A stretch of 64,000 bases of DNA from Flavobacteriales bacterium (GTDB lineage Bacteria; Bacteroidota; Bacteroidia; Flavobacteriales; CAJXXR01): assembly GCA_025210805.1 (NCBI GenBank), contig JAOAQX010000004.1, positions 1 through 64,000 of the forward strand, written 5' to 3'. The number at the start of each line of letters is the position of its first letter. Position 1 is the stretch's first letter. Below, piece after piece: positions 44,503 to 53,167 of the stretch. The translations under genes and the position numbers were made by a program. Under the pieces are notes generated by a model. That model was not told where the DNA came from, ran no database searches, and saw nothing but the letters and a program-made list of their open reading frames with translations.

Positions 44503-45366
44503 TTACGATGATTTCTTTTTCCAATACCCAAATCCGAAAGTGGTAAAGAATGAAAAAAGCGCAAAAACCAAAGCCGGTTTAGTCATTTCAGCACTTTTTA
44601 GCAACGTTCCTGCAATCAGGATGGCAAGTGCCGTGTTTTGTAAGCCAACTTCAATCGAAATGGTTATTCTATTCACTTTTCCTACACGAAACCATTTTCC
44701 AAAAATATCACTTACAAACATTGAAACCACATTGAGTGCTAGAGCATAGGGGAGAATTTGTAAAATATCCTCCGTACTGATGTCTGTACCGCCATGTTCT
44801 TTTCCTGCTAAAAATTTAATTAGAAAAACAGCGGCTAATAGTGCTGTGTTGACCCATTTTAGAGATTTTTCAATTCTTTTTGCAAAATAACTTTTATAAT
44901 GTCGAACGGTCATCCCAAGGATGGATGGCAAAACAACGATGAGCAATACTTGAATTACGTTTTGGAGAATAGAAAAATCATGGTAAGTCTCATTGGGATA
45001 AAAAATATCATAACCCAAAGCCGTAAACAAGGGAATGGTGATTAAAATCAGAAAACTATTGATAGAAGTAAGAGCGACAGAAAGAGCCGTATTCGCATGA
45101 AGAATATAGGAAATAAAATTTGACGTAGTACCTCCTGGGCATATTGAAACCAAAACAATTCCTAGTTTAAAAGCAGGCGAAATGGGAGCAAACCAAGCGA
45201 TAGTGAAGGCGAAAATGGGAAGAAAAATCATTTGTAAACTCAAACCCAAATACAATGACTTCCGATGTTCAAAGAGTTTTTTAAATTCCACAAATCGAAT
45301 ACTCATCCCTATGCCGAACATCATGAGAGCAAGAACTAGTGAAATAAAAAAATCTATTGTTGTCAT
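44503..45366 (-). CDS. Bile acid:sodium symporter (BASS) family protein
   Basis: 287 residues with about nine or ten membrane helices. Motifs VSICPGGTTSNFISYILHANTALSVALTS and SIEVGLQNTALAILIAGTL match the two Na+/substrate crossing regions of the BASS fold (ASBT-like). The substrate may be an organic anion or keto acid; bile acid is only the family name. Its ATG overlaps the stop of the upstream esterase gene (ATGA), so it is the last gene of an nth-esterase-BASS unit. Confidence 0.88.
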   Translation of the reverse strand: MTTIDFFISLVLALMMFGIGMSIRFVEFKKLFEHRKSLYLGLSLQMIFLPIFAFTIAWFAPISPAFKLGIVLVSICPGGTTSNFISYILHANTALSVALTSINSFLILITIPLFTALGYDIFYPNETYHDFSILQNVIQVLLIVVLPSILGMTVRHYKSYFAKRIEKSLKWVNTALLAAVFLIKFLAGKEHGGTDISTEDILQILPYALALNVVSMFVSDIFGKWFRVGKVNRITISIEVGLQNTALAILIAGTLLKSAEMTKPALVFALFSFFTTFGFGYWKKKSS

Positions 45367-46007
45367 AAATTCATAATTTGTTTGGCATATTCTGCCAAAG
45401 CCTTTGGTTCTAGCTTATGTACACCTTCATATTTGTGGAATTGATAAGCAAAACGGTGTTCTTTCAACTCCTCCAACCAATTTGCCACTTTTTGGTCTGG
45501 ATAAAATTCATCTTGATCTCCAAACCAAAGGTTTATTGCGCTATTTTTAGTGAGTTTTTCATAAGTTTTCCAAGAAATATCTTCGGCTTGTCTGCCTCCC
45601 CAAAGCGTGAGGGAGCTTGCTTGAATTCTTTCCTGAGCTACCCATCGACTAATAGTTTGCGCACCTTGTGAAAACCCCAGTAAATGTAATTCAATTCCTT
45701 GAGTTTTTATCTCAATTTCTTGAAGAATTTTATTGAGAAATTCATGATTTTCTTTTATATCAGTTTCTCTTTTTTCTTTAGTCATCCAACTTGCCCCAAC
45801 ACGACCTCCAAACCCTTTTAGATAAAAACGGTGAAGTGCTTCTGGACAAAGAATACAAATGTCCTTATGAGCGATTACTTCAAGCCATTTTCCAAAATAT
45901 TCGACAAGTTGACCATAGCCATGACATACAAGAAGAACTTTTTTCGTTTTTTGGTCTAAAGTCCCGATTTGTTTCACAAATCCTTTTTTCTGAAGGGAAA
46001 TATCCAA
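45363..46007 (-). CDS. Alpha/beta hydrolase, phospholipase/carboxylesterase type
   Basis: About 214 residues if started at TTG 46007, 10 bases past the nth stop; a GTG at 46085 would overlap nth by 68 bases and a GTG at 45977 is also possible. Motifs: oxyanion loop VLLVCHGYGQLVEYFGKWL, nucleophile elbow LLGFSQGAQT (GxSxG), Asp in GDQDEFYP, His in YEGVHKLEP. The catalytic triad is complete. It may hydrolyse small esters or lysophospholipids; the substrate is not known. Confidence 0.8.
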   Translation of the reverse strand: MDISLQKKGFVKQIGTLDQKTKKVLLVCHGYGQLVEYFGKWLEVIAHKDICILCPEALHRFYLKGFGGRVGASWMTKEKRETDIKENHEFLNKILQEIEIKTQGIELHLLGFSQGAQTISRWVAQERIQASSLTLWGGRQAEDISWKTYEKLTKNSAINLWFGDQDEFYPDQKVANWLEELKEHRFAYQFHKYEGVHKLEPKALAEYAKQIMNL

Positions 46008-46017
46008 TACTTTTTTT

Positions 46018-46656
46018 TTAGTCTTTAAACAATGATTTTCTTCCGTATTTAGAACAAATAGGGCACTCTGTAGGTTGATGTCCACGGGCTTTGCAATATT
46101 CTCTTCCGAAAAAAATGATTTGTAAATGCAGTTTATTCCAATATTCTTTAGAGAATAACGCTTTGAGGTCTTTCTCTGTTTTTTCCACAGATTTCCCTGT
46201 ACTCAATTTCCAACGATAAGCAAGTCTATGAATATGTGTATCAACTGGAAAAGCAGGTTCTCCAAAAGCTTGACTCACCACAACCGAAGCTGTTTTATGT
46301 CCCACACCTGGTAGTTCTTCCAATAATTCCATAGATTCAGGATCGTCTCCTTGGTATTTATCAATAAGAATTTCAGAAAGCTGATAAATTGCCTTAGATT
46401 TTCTTGGCGAAAGCCCACACGGACGTATTATTTCCTTTATTCTCTCTACGTCCATTTTTACCATATCAAACGGGTTATCAGCCTCAGCAAAAAGCAGTGG
46501 AGTTATTTTGTTGACCCTTTCATCGGTACATTGAGCAGAAAGTAAAACGGCAATCAATAAAGTGTATTCGTCTTTATGATCTAGCGGAACTGGAGTTTCA
46601 GGATATAAATCTTCCAATATCAATCGGATATCCTCTGCAATTTCTTTTTTGGTCAT
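46018..46656 (-). CDS. nth: Endonuclease III (DNA glycosylase/AP lyase)
   Basis: Removes oxidised pyrimidines in base-excision repair. 212 residues with the HhH-GPD core: LPGVGHKTASVV (catalytic Lys) and PVDTHIHRLAYRW (catalytic Asp). The C-terminal iron-sulfur loop shows CKARGHQPTECPICS, only three cysteines, with no fourth in the remaining residues, so the 4Fe-4S cluster may be altered or missing a Cys ligand. Family identity is not in doubt. Confidence 0.94.
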   Translation of the reverse strand: MTKKEIAEDIRLILEDLYPETPVPLDHKDEYTLLIAVLLSAQCTDERVNKITPLLFAEADNPFDMVKMDVERIKEIIRPCGLSPRKSKAIYQLSEILIDKYQGDDPESMELLEELPGVGHKTASVVVSQAFGEPAFPVDTHIHRLAYRWKLSTGKSVEKTEKDLKALFSKEYWNKLHLQIIFFGREYCKARGHQPTECPICSKYGRKSLFKD

Positions 46657-46703
46657 TTTTTTAAAAAATTAGTGTGAAGGTTTAGTTAGTTAATAACGAT
46701 CCA

Positions 46704-47720
46704 CTAAGCCTCAAGCCATTCATTAGACCATTTAGACAGGAGTTTTGCCCAGTCATCGTCATCATTCAAACAGGGGATGGTGTGAAAACTTTCCCCACCA
46801 GCATGAAGAAACTCTTCTTTTCCTTCCATTCCTATTTCTTCAATAGTTTCTAGACAATCGGCTACAAAAGCAGGAGTAACTACGGCTAATTTTTTCACTT
46901 TTTCGTGAGGAAGGTCTTCAAATCTATCTGCCGTATAGGGTTGTAACCAAGGATCTCTACCAAGTCTAGACTGGAAAGAATCGCTATAAAAATCTTTATC
47001 GAAATTGAGGTTTTTTGCCACTAGTTTTGTCGTTTCAAAACACTGGTGACGATAGCAGGTTTTATGTGCTTCGGATGGCGTATTACAACACGATCCATCT
47101 ATTTTACAATGACTTTCTGTAGGGTCAGTTTTGTAAATATGTCTTTCTGGAATACCATGATAAGAGAATAATAAGTGTTCTGCATCTGTTTTTTCTAAAG
47201 CTTTTTGAATACTTTCTGACAAAACATTAATATATTCCGTATTGTTATAAAAAGGAGGAACGAAATCCATTCGTATCTCTGGAAAATGCATTTTTTGAAT
47301 TTCTTGAGCCTTAACAATAACCGTTTCTGTTGTTGCCATGGCATACTGTGGATAGAGCGGTATTGCTAATATTTCTGAAACACCTTGATCTTTGAGTTTT
47401 TGGATTCCATTTTTAATGGATGGGTTTCCATATCGCATAGCCATTTCCACAGGTGCTTTTACCTGATTTTGGATCTTGTTCTTTAAGTTTTCAGTATGAA
47501 TAATGAGTGGTGAACCATCATTTGTCCATACTTTTTGATAGGCTTCTGCCGATTTTTTTGGTCGGGTATTAAGGATAATTCCTCTAACTAAAATTGTTCT
47601 CCAAAATTTGGAAATATCAATCACTCTTTCGTCCATCAAAAATTCATCGAGATAACGTTTTACGTCTTTTTTGTTGGGACTATCAGGCGATCCTAAGTTG
47701 ATAATGAGTATTCCTTTCAT
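46704..47720 (-). CDS. hemH: Ferrochelatase (coproporphyrin or protoporphyrin)
   Basis: Inserts iron into the porphyrin in the last steps of haem synthesis. 338 residues. N-terminal LIINLGSPDSPNKKDVKRYL, active-site His in FSYHGIPERH and Glu in DCLETIEEIG. A Cys-rich insertion (HCKIDGSCC ... CYRHQC) is usual in Bacteroidota enzymes. The upstream TIGR01777 gene is 6 bases away in the same direction. Confidence 0.95.
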   Translation of the reverse strand: MKGILIINLGSPDSPNKKDVKRYLDEFLMDERVIDISKFWRTILVRGIILNTRPKKSAEAYQKVWTNDGSPLIIHTENLKNKIQNQVKAPVEMAMRYGNPSIKNGIQKLKDQGVSEILAIPLYPQYAMATTETVIVKAQEIQKMHFPEIRMDFVPPFYNNTEYINVLSESIQKALEKTDAEHLLFSYHGIPERHIYKTDPTESHCKIDGSCCNTPSEAHKTCYRHQCFETTKLVAKNLNFDKDFYSDSFQSRLGRDPWLQPYTADRFEDLPHEKVKKLAVVTPAFVADCLETIEEIGMEGKEEFLHAGGESFHTIPCLNDDDDWAKLLSKWSNEWLEA

Positions 47721-47726
47721 CTGTTG

Positions 47727-48623
47727 TTATAAAATATCTTTTAATGCTTGAGTGATTTCTGGAAATTGAAATTCAAATCCAGCATCCATCAAAGCTTTTG
47801 GTTGTGCATTAATGCTATCGGTGAGTAATTGGCTTTTTTCTCCCATGGTCCATCTAATTATTTGGGTGGGAATAGCAGGCATGATCTGTTTTTTCTTTAC
47901 GGCTTTCTCAAAAGCATGGATAAGGTCTTGTTGGGAATTCGAATTCGGACTACAAATATTATAAGTTGTTCCTTCCTCAGACTCTAAATTGATTAAAAAT
48001 CTGACAATTCTGACAAAGTCTTTATAATGAACCCAAGGGACATATTGATTTCCAGATCCTACTGGAGAAAGTAAATTAAAACGAGCCATTTTGTATTGCA
48101 TTCTTACAAATTCATTATCAGGATGCAGTACTGGGCTGATTCTTAGTATATCAGTTTTGATTCCCAAATTGGTAATTTTTTGAGCTTCTTTTTCCCAAGA
48201 GACACAAAGTTTTTCTAAAAAACCTTCACCCGCAGGATATTCTTCAGCAATCAAGGTATCTCCTTGATTTCCGTAGATACTTATACCGGCTGCTTGAATA
48301 AAATGTTTTACTTGATGATTGGGATGATCTTTGAGTCTTTGGAATAACAATCGGGTAGGGGCAATTCTACTTTTTAGCAGTTCTTTTTTGTATTCCTTTG
48401 TCCATTTTTTGTTGAGATTGGCACCCGATAGATTGATGATAATATCTGTTTTTTCCAAAATCTCATCGGGAAATTTATTCAGATAAGGATCCCAAGCAAT
48501 ATCAGATTCTAGTTGAGGGTTTCTAGTAAGAATATTTACTTGATATCTTTTGGCTTTTAGGTGGGTAGCGATCAATCCACCCAGTAAACCACTTCCTCCG
48601 GCTATTAAAACTGATTTTGTCAT
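47727..48623 (-). CDS. TIGR01777 family NAD(P)-dependent epimerase-like protein
   Basis: 298 residues from ATG 48623, which overlaps the upstream stop (ATGA). Rossmann motif VLIAGGSGLLGGLIATHL at the start, then INLSGANLNKKWTKEYKKELLKSR, the hallmark of the YfcH/TIGR01777 family, and a C-terminal DUF1731 region ending ITQALKDIL. The substrate is unknown. Lies within a co-directional run with hemH. Confidence 0.9.
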   Translation of the reverse strand: MTKSVLIAGGSGLLGGLIATHLKAKRYQVNILTRNPQLESDIAWDPYLNKFPDEILEKTDIIINLSGANLNKKWTKEYKKELLKSRIAPTRLLFQRLKDHPNHQVKHFIQAAGISIYGNQGDTLIAEEYPAGEGFLEKLCVSWEKEAQKITNLGIKTDILRISPVLHPDNEFVRMQYKMARFNLLSPVGSGNQYVPWVHYKDFVRIVRFLINLESEEGTTYNICSPNSNSQQDLIHAFEKAVKKKQIMPAIPTQIIRWTMGEKSQLLTDSINAQPKALMDAGFEFQFPEITQALKDIL

Positions 48624-49633
48624 AGTTGAATACAAGAAAAATAAGGTTCAAAAAGTGATTTTATATCACTATCTTCAGCCTTTTGAGTTAAGTTTTTACT
48701 AAGGTGAAATTCGAATTTATTTCCACCAAAAGAGAGAAGAATTTTACTCCATTTTTTGTCAAATAGTGTTTTTTTAGAGGTTTTTGAATCAATCAAAAAT
48801 CTCGCAATGAGCTTTTGGTTTTCACCAGAATAATCTACTGCTGCTGTTTGTGGAATTCCATAAAAAGGAAACTGAAAAGTTTTTTTCTTCTTATTGACAA
48901 TCATTAAGTTTGCGTCATTTTTCACAATCAAAGGTTGATTTTTTCCAGAGAGAATTAAATGCAAATCAATTTCAAAAAAATACTGATTTGCTTCTCTAAT
49001 TAACCTGAGTTTGATTGTTCCTTTTTGATCGTTCTTTTCTTTTTCGTTCCAATAAATTGTATGATTTTTTGATGCCAAAATAGTGTCTCTTTCCACTGGG
49101 TCTATATGGTGAATTTTCCAATTACAACCACTCATTATATCCTTTGCCCATGGGTAATTATGGCGTTTTGGCGGAACGATATTATTAGGATTCCAAGCTT
49201 CTTTTTGACTGGGTAGTTCTTCTGTGATCAAGGTATCCACCTCTGAAGCTTTTTTATCAAAGACTTTGTCTAGTTTTTTGGCATGAAGAATATCACTTCC
49301 AATAGATTCTGTGAAACTTGTGTCTGCATCTGTACTAGACTGCATTCCCATTCTTATGGCATATTCTTGTTCTTTTCTTTTTTTATAAACTTCTTTATTG
49401 TAAGACTTTAGTTCTTTTTTTATGTTCTTTTTCTGCTCTTTTATATTCTTTTTTAAGGCTTTAAGTTCTGTTTTTGTCAGATCCATTTTATCGATATCTT
49501 TTGATAATTTTTTCTTATCAATTACTTTGATACCGATATCATTTATCAAGACATATTCCTTCAGGTCTATGCTTTGTTGGGCATAAGAAAAGTAAGAAAA
49601 AAGTAAGCTGAAAAGGAGTAGTTTAATGCGCAT
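48620..49633 (-). CDS. Secreted hypothetical protein with lysine-rich coiled coil
   Basis: 337 residues from ATG 49633 with a signal peptide (ends SYAQQ). After a short conserved start comes a Lys/Glu-rich predicted coiled coil (about 40-95; KTELKALKKNIKEQKK...), then a globular beta region (about 165-330). I do not recognise a family. It overlaps both neighbours by a few bases, and so belongs to the co-transcribed set down to hemH. Confidence 0.65.
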   Translation of the reverse strand: MRIKLLLFSLLFSYFSYAQQSIDLKEYVLINDIGIKVIDKKKLSKDIDKMDLTKTELKALKKNIKEQKKNIKKELKSYNKEVYKKRKEQEYAIRMGMQSSTDADTSFTESIGSDILHAKKLDKVFDKKASEVDTLITEELPSQKEAWNPNNIVPPKRHNYPWAKDIMSGCNWKIHHIDPVERDTILASKNHTIYWNEKEKNDQKGTIKLRLIREANQYFFEIDLHLILSGKNQPLIVKNDANLMIVNKKKKTFQFPFYGIPQTAAVDYSGENQKLIARFLIDSKTSKKTLFDKKWSKILLSFGGNKFEFHLSKNLTQKAEDSDIKSLFEPYFSCIQL

Positions 49634-49862
49634 CAATCAAGGATTTTCTGTTGAGAAACATTTCATTAAAGAGATCATGAGCTTTATCATAAAAAGTCTC
49701 ATTGAGTGCAGACTTCATATCGCCACTATTTTCAAATAAATCTTTAGAGAATTTATAAGATTGAGCCATGGGACCAGCCTCAAGTTGAATAACCCAATTC
49801 ATTTCGGTACTAAAAAGGGTTACTGTAAAAACAGGATGAGGAATAATTTCTACAACACGCAT
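49623..49862 (-). CDS. Small conserved-looking hypothetical protein (79 aa)
   Basis: 79 residues from ATG 49862. The open frame continues upstream through the tRNA gene and is not used. It starts MRVVEIIPHPVFTVTLFSTEMN and ends RKSLIDAH. Mixed alpha/beta composition, soluble, no signal peptide. It overlaps the start of the next gene by 11 bases, which supports translation. No family recognised. Confidence 0.6.
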   Translation of the reverse strand: MRVVEIIPHPVFTVTLFSTEMNWVIQLEAGPMAQSYKFSKDLFENSGDMKSALNETFYDKAHDLFNEMFLNRKSLIDAH

Positions 49863-49931
49863 ATTTTGCTTTTTACACAAAGATAATAAGATGCAATTAA
49901 TTATTGATTTCTTTTGCTTGATTTCGGGCAC

Positions 49932-49964
49932 AAAAAAACCATCCTCAGTTTCCTGAGAATGGTT
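49932..49964 (-). terminator. Terminator after tRNA-His
   Basis: 12-bp stem on the minus strand, AACCATTCTCAG / CTGAGGATGGTT (one G-U), loop GAAA, followed by U7. Confidence 0.92.
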
Positions 49965-49973
49965 CAACTTTTG

Positions 49974-50047
49974 GGAGGAAGACGGGGCTCGAACCCGCGA
50001 CATTCGGAACCACAATCCGATGCTCTACCAGCTGAGCTACAACCTCC
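49974..50047 (-). tRNA. tRNA-His (anticodon GTG)
   Basis: Cloverleaf on the minus strand: D arm GCTC...GAGC, anticodon stem TCGGA/TCCGA with loop TTGTGGT, T arm GCGGG/CCCGT with TTCGAGC. Position -1 is G opposite C73, the identity element for histidine. CCA is not encoded. The acceptor stem GAGGTTG / CTTCCTC has two adjacent T-T mismatches at 5:68 and 6:67. Confidence 0.93.
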
Positions 50048-50167
50048 ATTTGTCTTTGCGTGGGCAAATATACAGCATTTTATTTGTAATAAATAAATGT
50101 TTTATGAAATAAAATTACTGTGATGATTTAACGCAAAGAAAATGAGTGAAAAAGATTCTATTTTTTT

Positions 50168-50797
50168 TTATTCTATTAGTTGAGCACCTTTATTTTGCTC
50201 CTTCAATAGGTCTGCAGAAGCGTACACAAGCTGTTCAGCTTCCTTATGCATGGTATAAAAAATACTTACTTTTCCTTCTTCTTGTAAAATACGATGCTTT
50301 TGATTAATAAAGCACTCTTTGTTTTTAGGCGTATTTAGTTCTTTATAAAGTCTGATAAATTTGGCTGCATCTGCTTTATTCTTAAAATCAATTTGATGGT
50401 AGCTAAGAAAAGTATATCTAGGTGCCCCATCTACAATACCCTTTTCTTTTGCAGCACTAAATTCAATATGGTCTTCACCATGTAGATAAATCATACTGTT
50501 ATTTACACAATTATAAAAGCTTAGATTATTATCCCTTTCATACCTGAAAATTTTTGCCTTAAAGTCATTTTTCTTGAGCAATTCTTTCCATTTTTTGACA
50601 AAAGCTTGATCCATTTTTGAAGGAACCAATGTAAAATCATACGATTTTGTTTGTTCAGTTGGCATCTCCTCCATATTTAAAAGAGTAGTCTCTTTTTTTG
50701 TTTCTGTTTTAATCTGTTCTGCTTTTGATGTTTTGGAGTCTGAACAAGAACTGAAAAATATCACATTGATCAAACTTAATAAAATCAATTTTTTCAT
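50168..50797 (-). CDS. Hypothetical lipoprotein
   Basis: 209 residues from ATG 50797, beginning with a lipoprotein signal and lipobox (VIFFSSCSDS). The mature part is soluble and shows YDFTLVPSKMDQAFVKKWKELLKKNDF, then a run of alternating strands and helices. No recognised domain. No neighbour gives a functional clue: it lies between the tRNA and a divergent MbnP-like gene. Confidence 0.65.
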   Translation of the reverse strand: MKKLILLSLINVIFFSSCSDSKTSKAEQIKTETKKETTLLNMEEMPTEQTKSYDFTLVPSKMDQAFVKKWKELLKKNDFKAKIFRYERDNNLSFYNCVNNSMIYLHGEDHIEFSAAKEKGIVDGAPRYTFLSYHQIDFKNKADAAKFIRLYKELNTPKNKECFINQKHRILQEEGKVSIFYTMHKEAEQLVYASADLLKEQNKGAQLIE

Positions 50798-51122
50798 AAA
50801 AATACGTTTTAAATTTTGCCCCAAAGTTAAATGGAAAATATCATTGAGCTACATTTAGCAATATGAATTCGTTTAGTTTTAATAATTGTCAGATTGATCG
50901 TTTGTGTTTATAGGTTAATGTAAGGGGAAAAAAGAGAACTCCTTCTATAGAATAGCTTTCTAAAATCTCAGTTTTCCCGAGAAGTATGCGGCTTAATTGT
51001 GTTAATTTTTGTAAATTATCTGGTTTAAGAAAGAATTTGATTTGGGAATGTAGTTTAAATTAACCATTTTTGATTATCTAACTTTTTTGATGTCAGAAAA
51101 CTATCTTTAAATTATCCTTATT

Positions 51123-52073
51123 ATGAAGAAATTATTATTATTTGCCTTACTTTCTAATTTTGCTTTTGCCCAAAAAAGCGTCAAGCTTCACTTAAGATCT
51201 TTTATTGATAATCAAGAGTTTGCGTATCAGGTTGGTAGTCAAAACAATCTGAATCATTTATTTAAAATTAAGAGACTTCATTATTATTTAGGAGATGTTG
51301 AAATAACTTATGACGGTGGACAGAAAAAGCATTTTTCTAAATCGATTTTCTTGCTAAAAGCAGATGAAACTCCAGGAAATGTAATTTTAGACCTAGGAAC
51401 GCATGATGTAAATAATGTAGAACAAGTTCGATTTGCAATAGGAGTAAAGGAATCACTGAATCACGACGATCCAACACAGTATGACGCAAGTCATCCACTT
51501 GCCCCACAAATGCCTGCTATGCATTGGGGATGGGCAGCGGGCTATCGATTCATTATTCTAGAAGGAAAAACAGGACCTGCATTTAAGCATAATATGGAAA
51601 TACATGCTTTGGGCGATACCAATTATTTTCATCAAACTATAGCTGTTACAAGTTTATCTAGTGAGAATGAAATTCATATTCCAATTAAGGCAGATTTTGG
51701 AAAAATATTAGATGATGTGTCTATAAATAGCTCCATTATTCATCATGGAGAAACTTTTCAATCTTGTATGCAAGTGATGCAAAATCTTAAAAATAAAGTT
51801 TTTAGTTATGATTCTGATTATCAAATTGGCGTTGAAGAAGAATTGGCATCAATTATCAAGGTATTCCCAAATCCTTCAAATGGTGTTTTAAGAATCAATA
51901 ATCCAGTAGATGAAGTTTTAACCATTAAGGTATTTAATGTTTTTGGACAGGAAGTTTTTCAAAAGAAATCTCAAGAAGAAATTTTGGATTTAAGCCATCT
52001 TTCAAAAGGAAATTATTTTCTCGAATTAGAATCGTCAACAGGAAAAGCCCGTAAAAAAATCATTTTACTATAA
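51123..52073 (+). CDS. MbnP-like protein with T9SS type A sorting domain
   Basis: 316 residues: signal peptide (ends FAFAQ), an MbnP-type beta domain (about 17-230) with DDPTQYDASHPLAPQMPAMHWGWAAGYRF, whose His/Met/Trp-rich block is the hallmark of the family, and a C-terminal sorting domain starting VFPNPSNG (about 245-316). MbnP proteins bind copper and are modified by a partner diheme enzyme, MbnH, which oxidises a tryptophan. Two MbnH/MauG-type peroxidases follow 11 bases downstream, so this is a three-gene module. T9SS export of MbnP is unusual in my knowledge. Confidence 0.85.
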   Translation: MKKLLLFALLSNFAFAQKSVKLHLRSFIDNQEFAYQVGSQNNLNHLFKIKRLHYYLGDVEITYDGGQKKHFSKSIFLLKADETPGNVILDLGTHDVNNVEQVRFAIGVKESLNHDDPTQYDASHPLAPQMPAMHWGWAAGYRFIILEGKTGPAFKHNMEIHALGDTNYFHQTIAVTSLSSENEIHIPIKADFGKILDDVSINSSIIHHGETFQSCMQVMQNLKNKVFSYDSDYQIGVEEELASIIKVFPNPSNGVLRINNPVDEVLTIKVFNVFGQEVFQKKSQEEILDLSHLSKGNYFLELESSTGKARKKIILL

Positions 52074-52084
52074 AGTTTACATAT

Positions 52085-53167
52085 ATGAGATATATAAGTT
52101 ATTTCCTTATCACAGTTTTTCTTGTTTCTTGTTCCAAAGATACCTTTAATACAGATTTTGTAGAATGGGATAAAACACCTTATGTTTTCCCGAAACTCCC
52201 AAATTTTCCACCTCCAAAATTATCTGCTGAAAATCCACTTACCTTATCAAAAGTGGCTTTGGGAAAGAGGTTGTTTTATGAGAAAAAACTTTCTTTAGAT
52301 AATACAATAAGTTGTTCTTCTTGTCATCAACCAGAACATGGTTTTAGCGACCCAAGAAAATTATCTTTGGGAGTAGATGATAGCGAAGGTAAAAGACAAT
52401 CTATGGCGACTTTTAATTTGGCATTTGCAGGGGAAGAAGGCTTTTTTTGGGATGGTAGAGCAAGAACGCTCAAAGAACAAGTATTAATGCCTATCCAAGA
52501 TCATTTAGAAATGAAGGAAACCTTAGAAGGTGTTATAAAAAAGCTTTCGGAAGATGAAAACTATAAAAATGATTTTATTCGTGCTTTTGGTGACCATAAA
52601 ATAAGTTCAGAAAGAATAGCTTTGGCATTGGAGAGCTTTTTGTTGACCATAGTTTCTGCAAATTCTAAATATGATAAATATCTGGAAGGAACAGCAACTC
52701 TGTCAGAATCTGAAGAAAGAGGGCGGGTTTTGTTTTTTAAAGAATACAATCCACATTTTCCAACAGAATCAGGAGCAGATTGTGCACATTGTCATTCAGG
52801 ACCAAATTTTGAAGGAAGAAGACATTCAAATAATGGATTGACTCAAGGAAATAACGGAGCAGGGGATTTAGGTTTGGAGTCTTTTACCAAAAACGCTGGG
52901 GATAGACGAAAGTTTAAAATTACGAGTTTAAGAAATATAGCACTCACGGCTCCTTATATGCATGATGGACGTTTTGAGACTTTAAAAGAAGCAATTGAGC
53001 ATTATAATACGGGAATAAAAGGTTCTCCAACACTTGATCCTGCTTTAAGACAAGTACACCAAAATGGTGGATTAAAATTAAGTGATCAAAATATAGAAGA
53101 TTTGGTAAACTTTTTAAAAACCCTTACTGATGAAAGTTTGGCTAAAAACCCTGAGTATTTGCCCTAA
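52085..53167 (+). CDS. Diheme cytochrome c peroxidase family lipoprotein (MbnH/MauG-like), first copy
   Basis: 360 residues with a lipoprotein signal (FLVSCSKD). Two c-type haem sites: CSSCHQPEHGF (about 79-89) and CAHCHSGPNF (about 234-243). Conserved LGKRLFYEKKLS, FWDGRARTLKEQ and the C-terminal TAPYMHDGRFETLKE are the cytochrome c peroxidase/MauG pattern. It probably acts on the MbnP-like product 11 bases upstream, or reduces H2O2. It overlaps the next gene by 38 bases. Confidence 0.9.
   Translation: MRYISYFLITVFLVSCSKDTFNTDFVEWDKTPYVFPKLPNFPPPKLSAENPLTLSKVALGKRLFYEKKLSLDNTISCSSCHQPEHGFSDPRKLSLGVDDSEGKRQSMATFNLAFAGEEGFFWDGRARTLKEQVLMPIQDHLEMKETLEGVIKKLSEDENYKNDFIRAFGDHKISSERIALALESFLLTIVSANSKYDKYLEGTATLSESEERGRVLFFKEYNPHFPTESGADCAHCHSGPNFEGRRHSNNGLTQGNNGAGDLGLESFTKNAGDRRKFKITSLRNIALTAPYMHDGRFETLKEAIEHYNTGIKGSPTLDPALRQVHQNGGLKLSDQNIEDLVNFLKTLTDESLAKNPEYLP

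Noticed and set aside
49863-50015. N-terminal extension of the 79-residue protein
   Set aside because: It would be encoded by the tRNA-His gene and its terminator.
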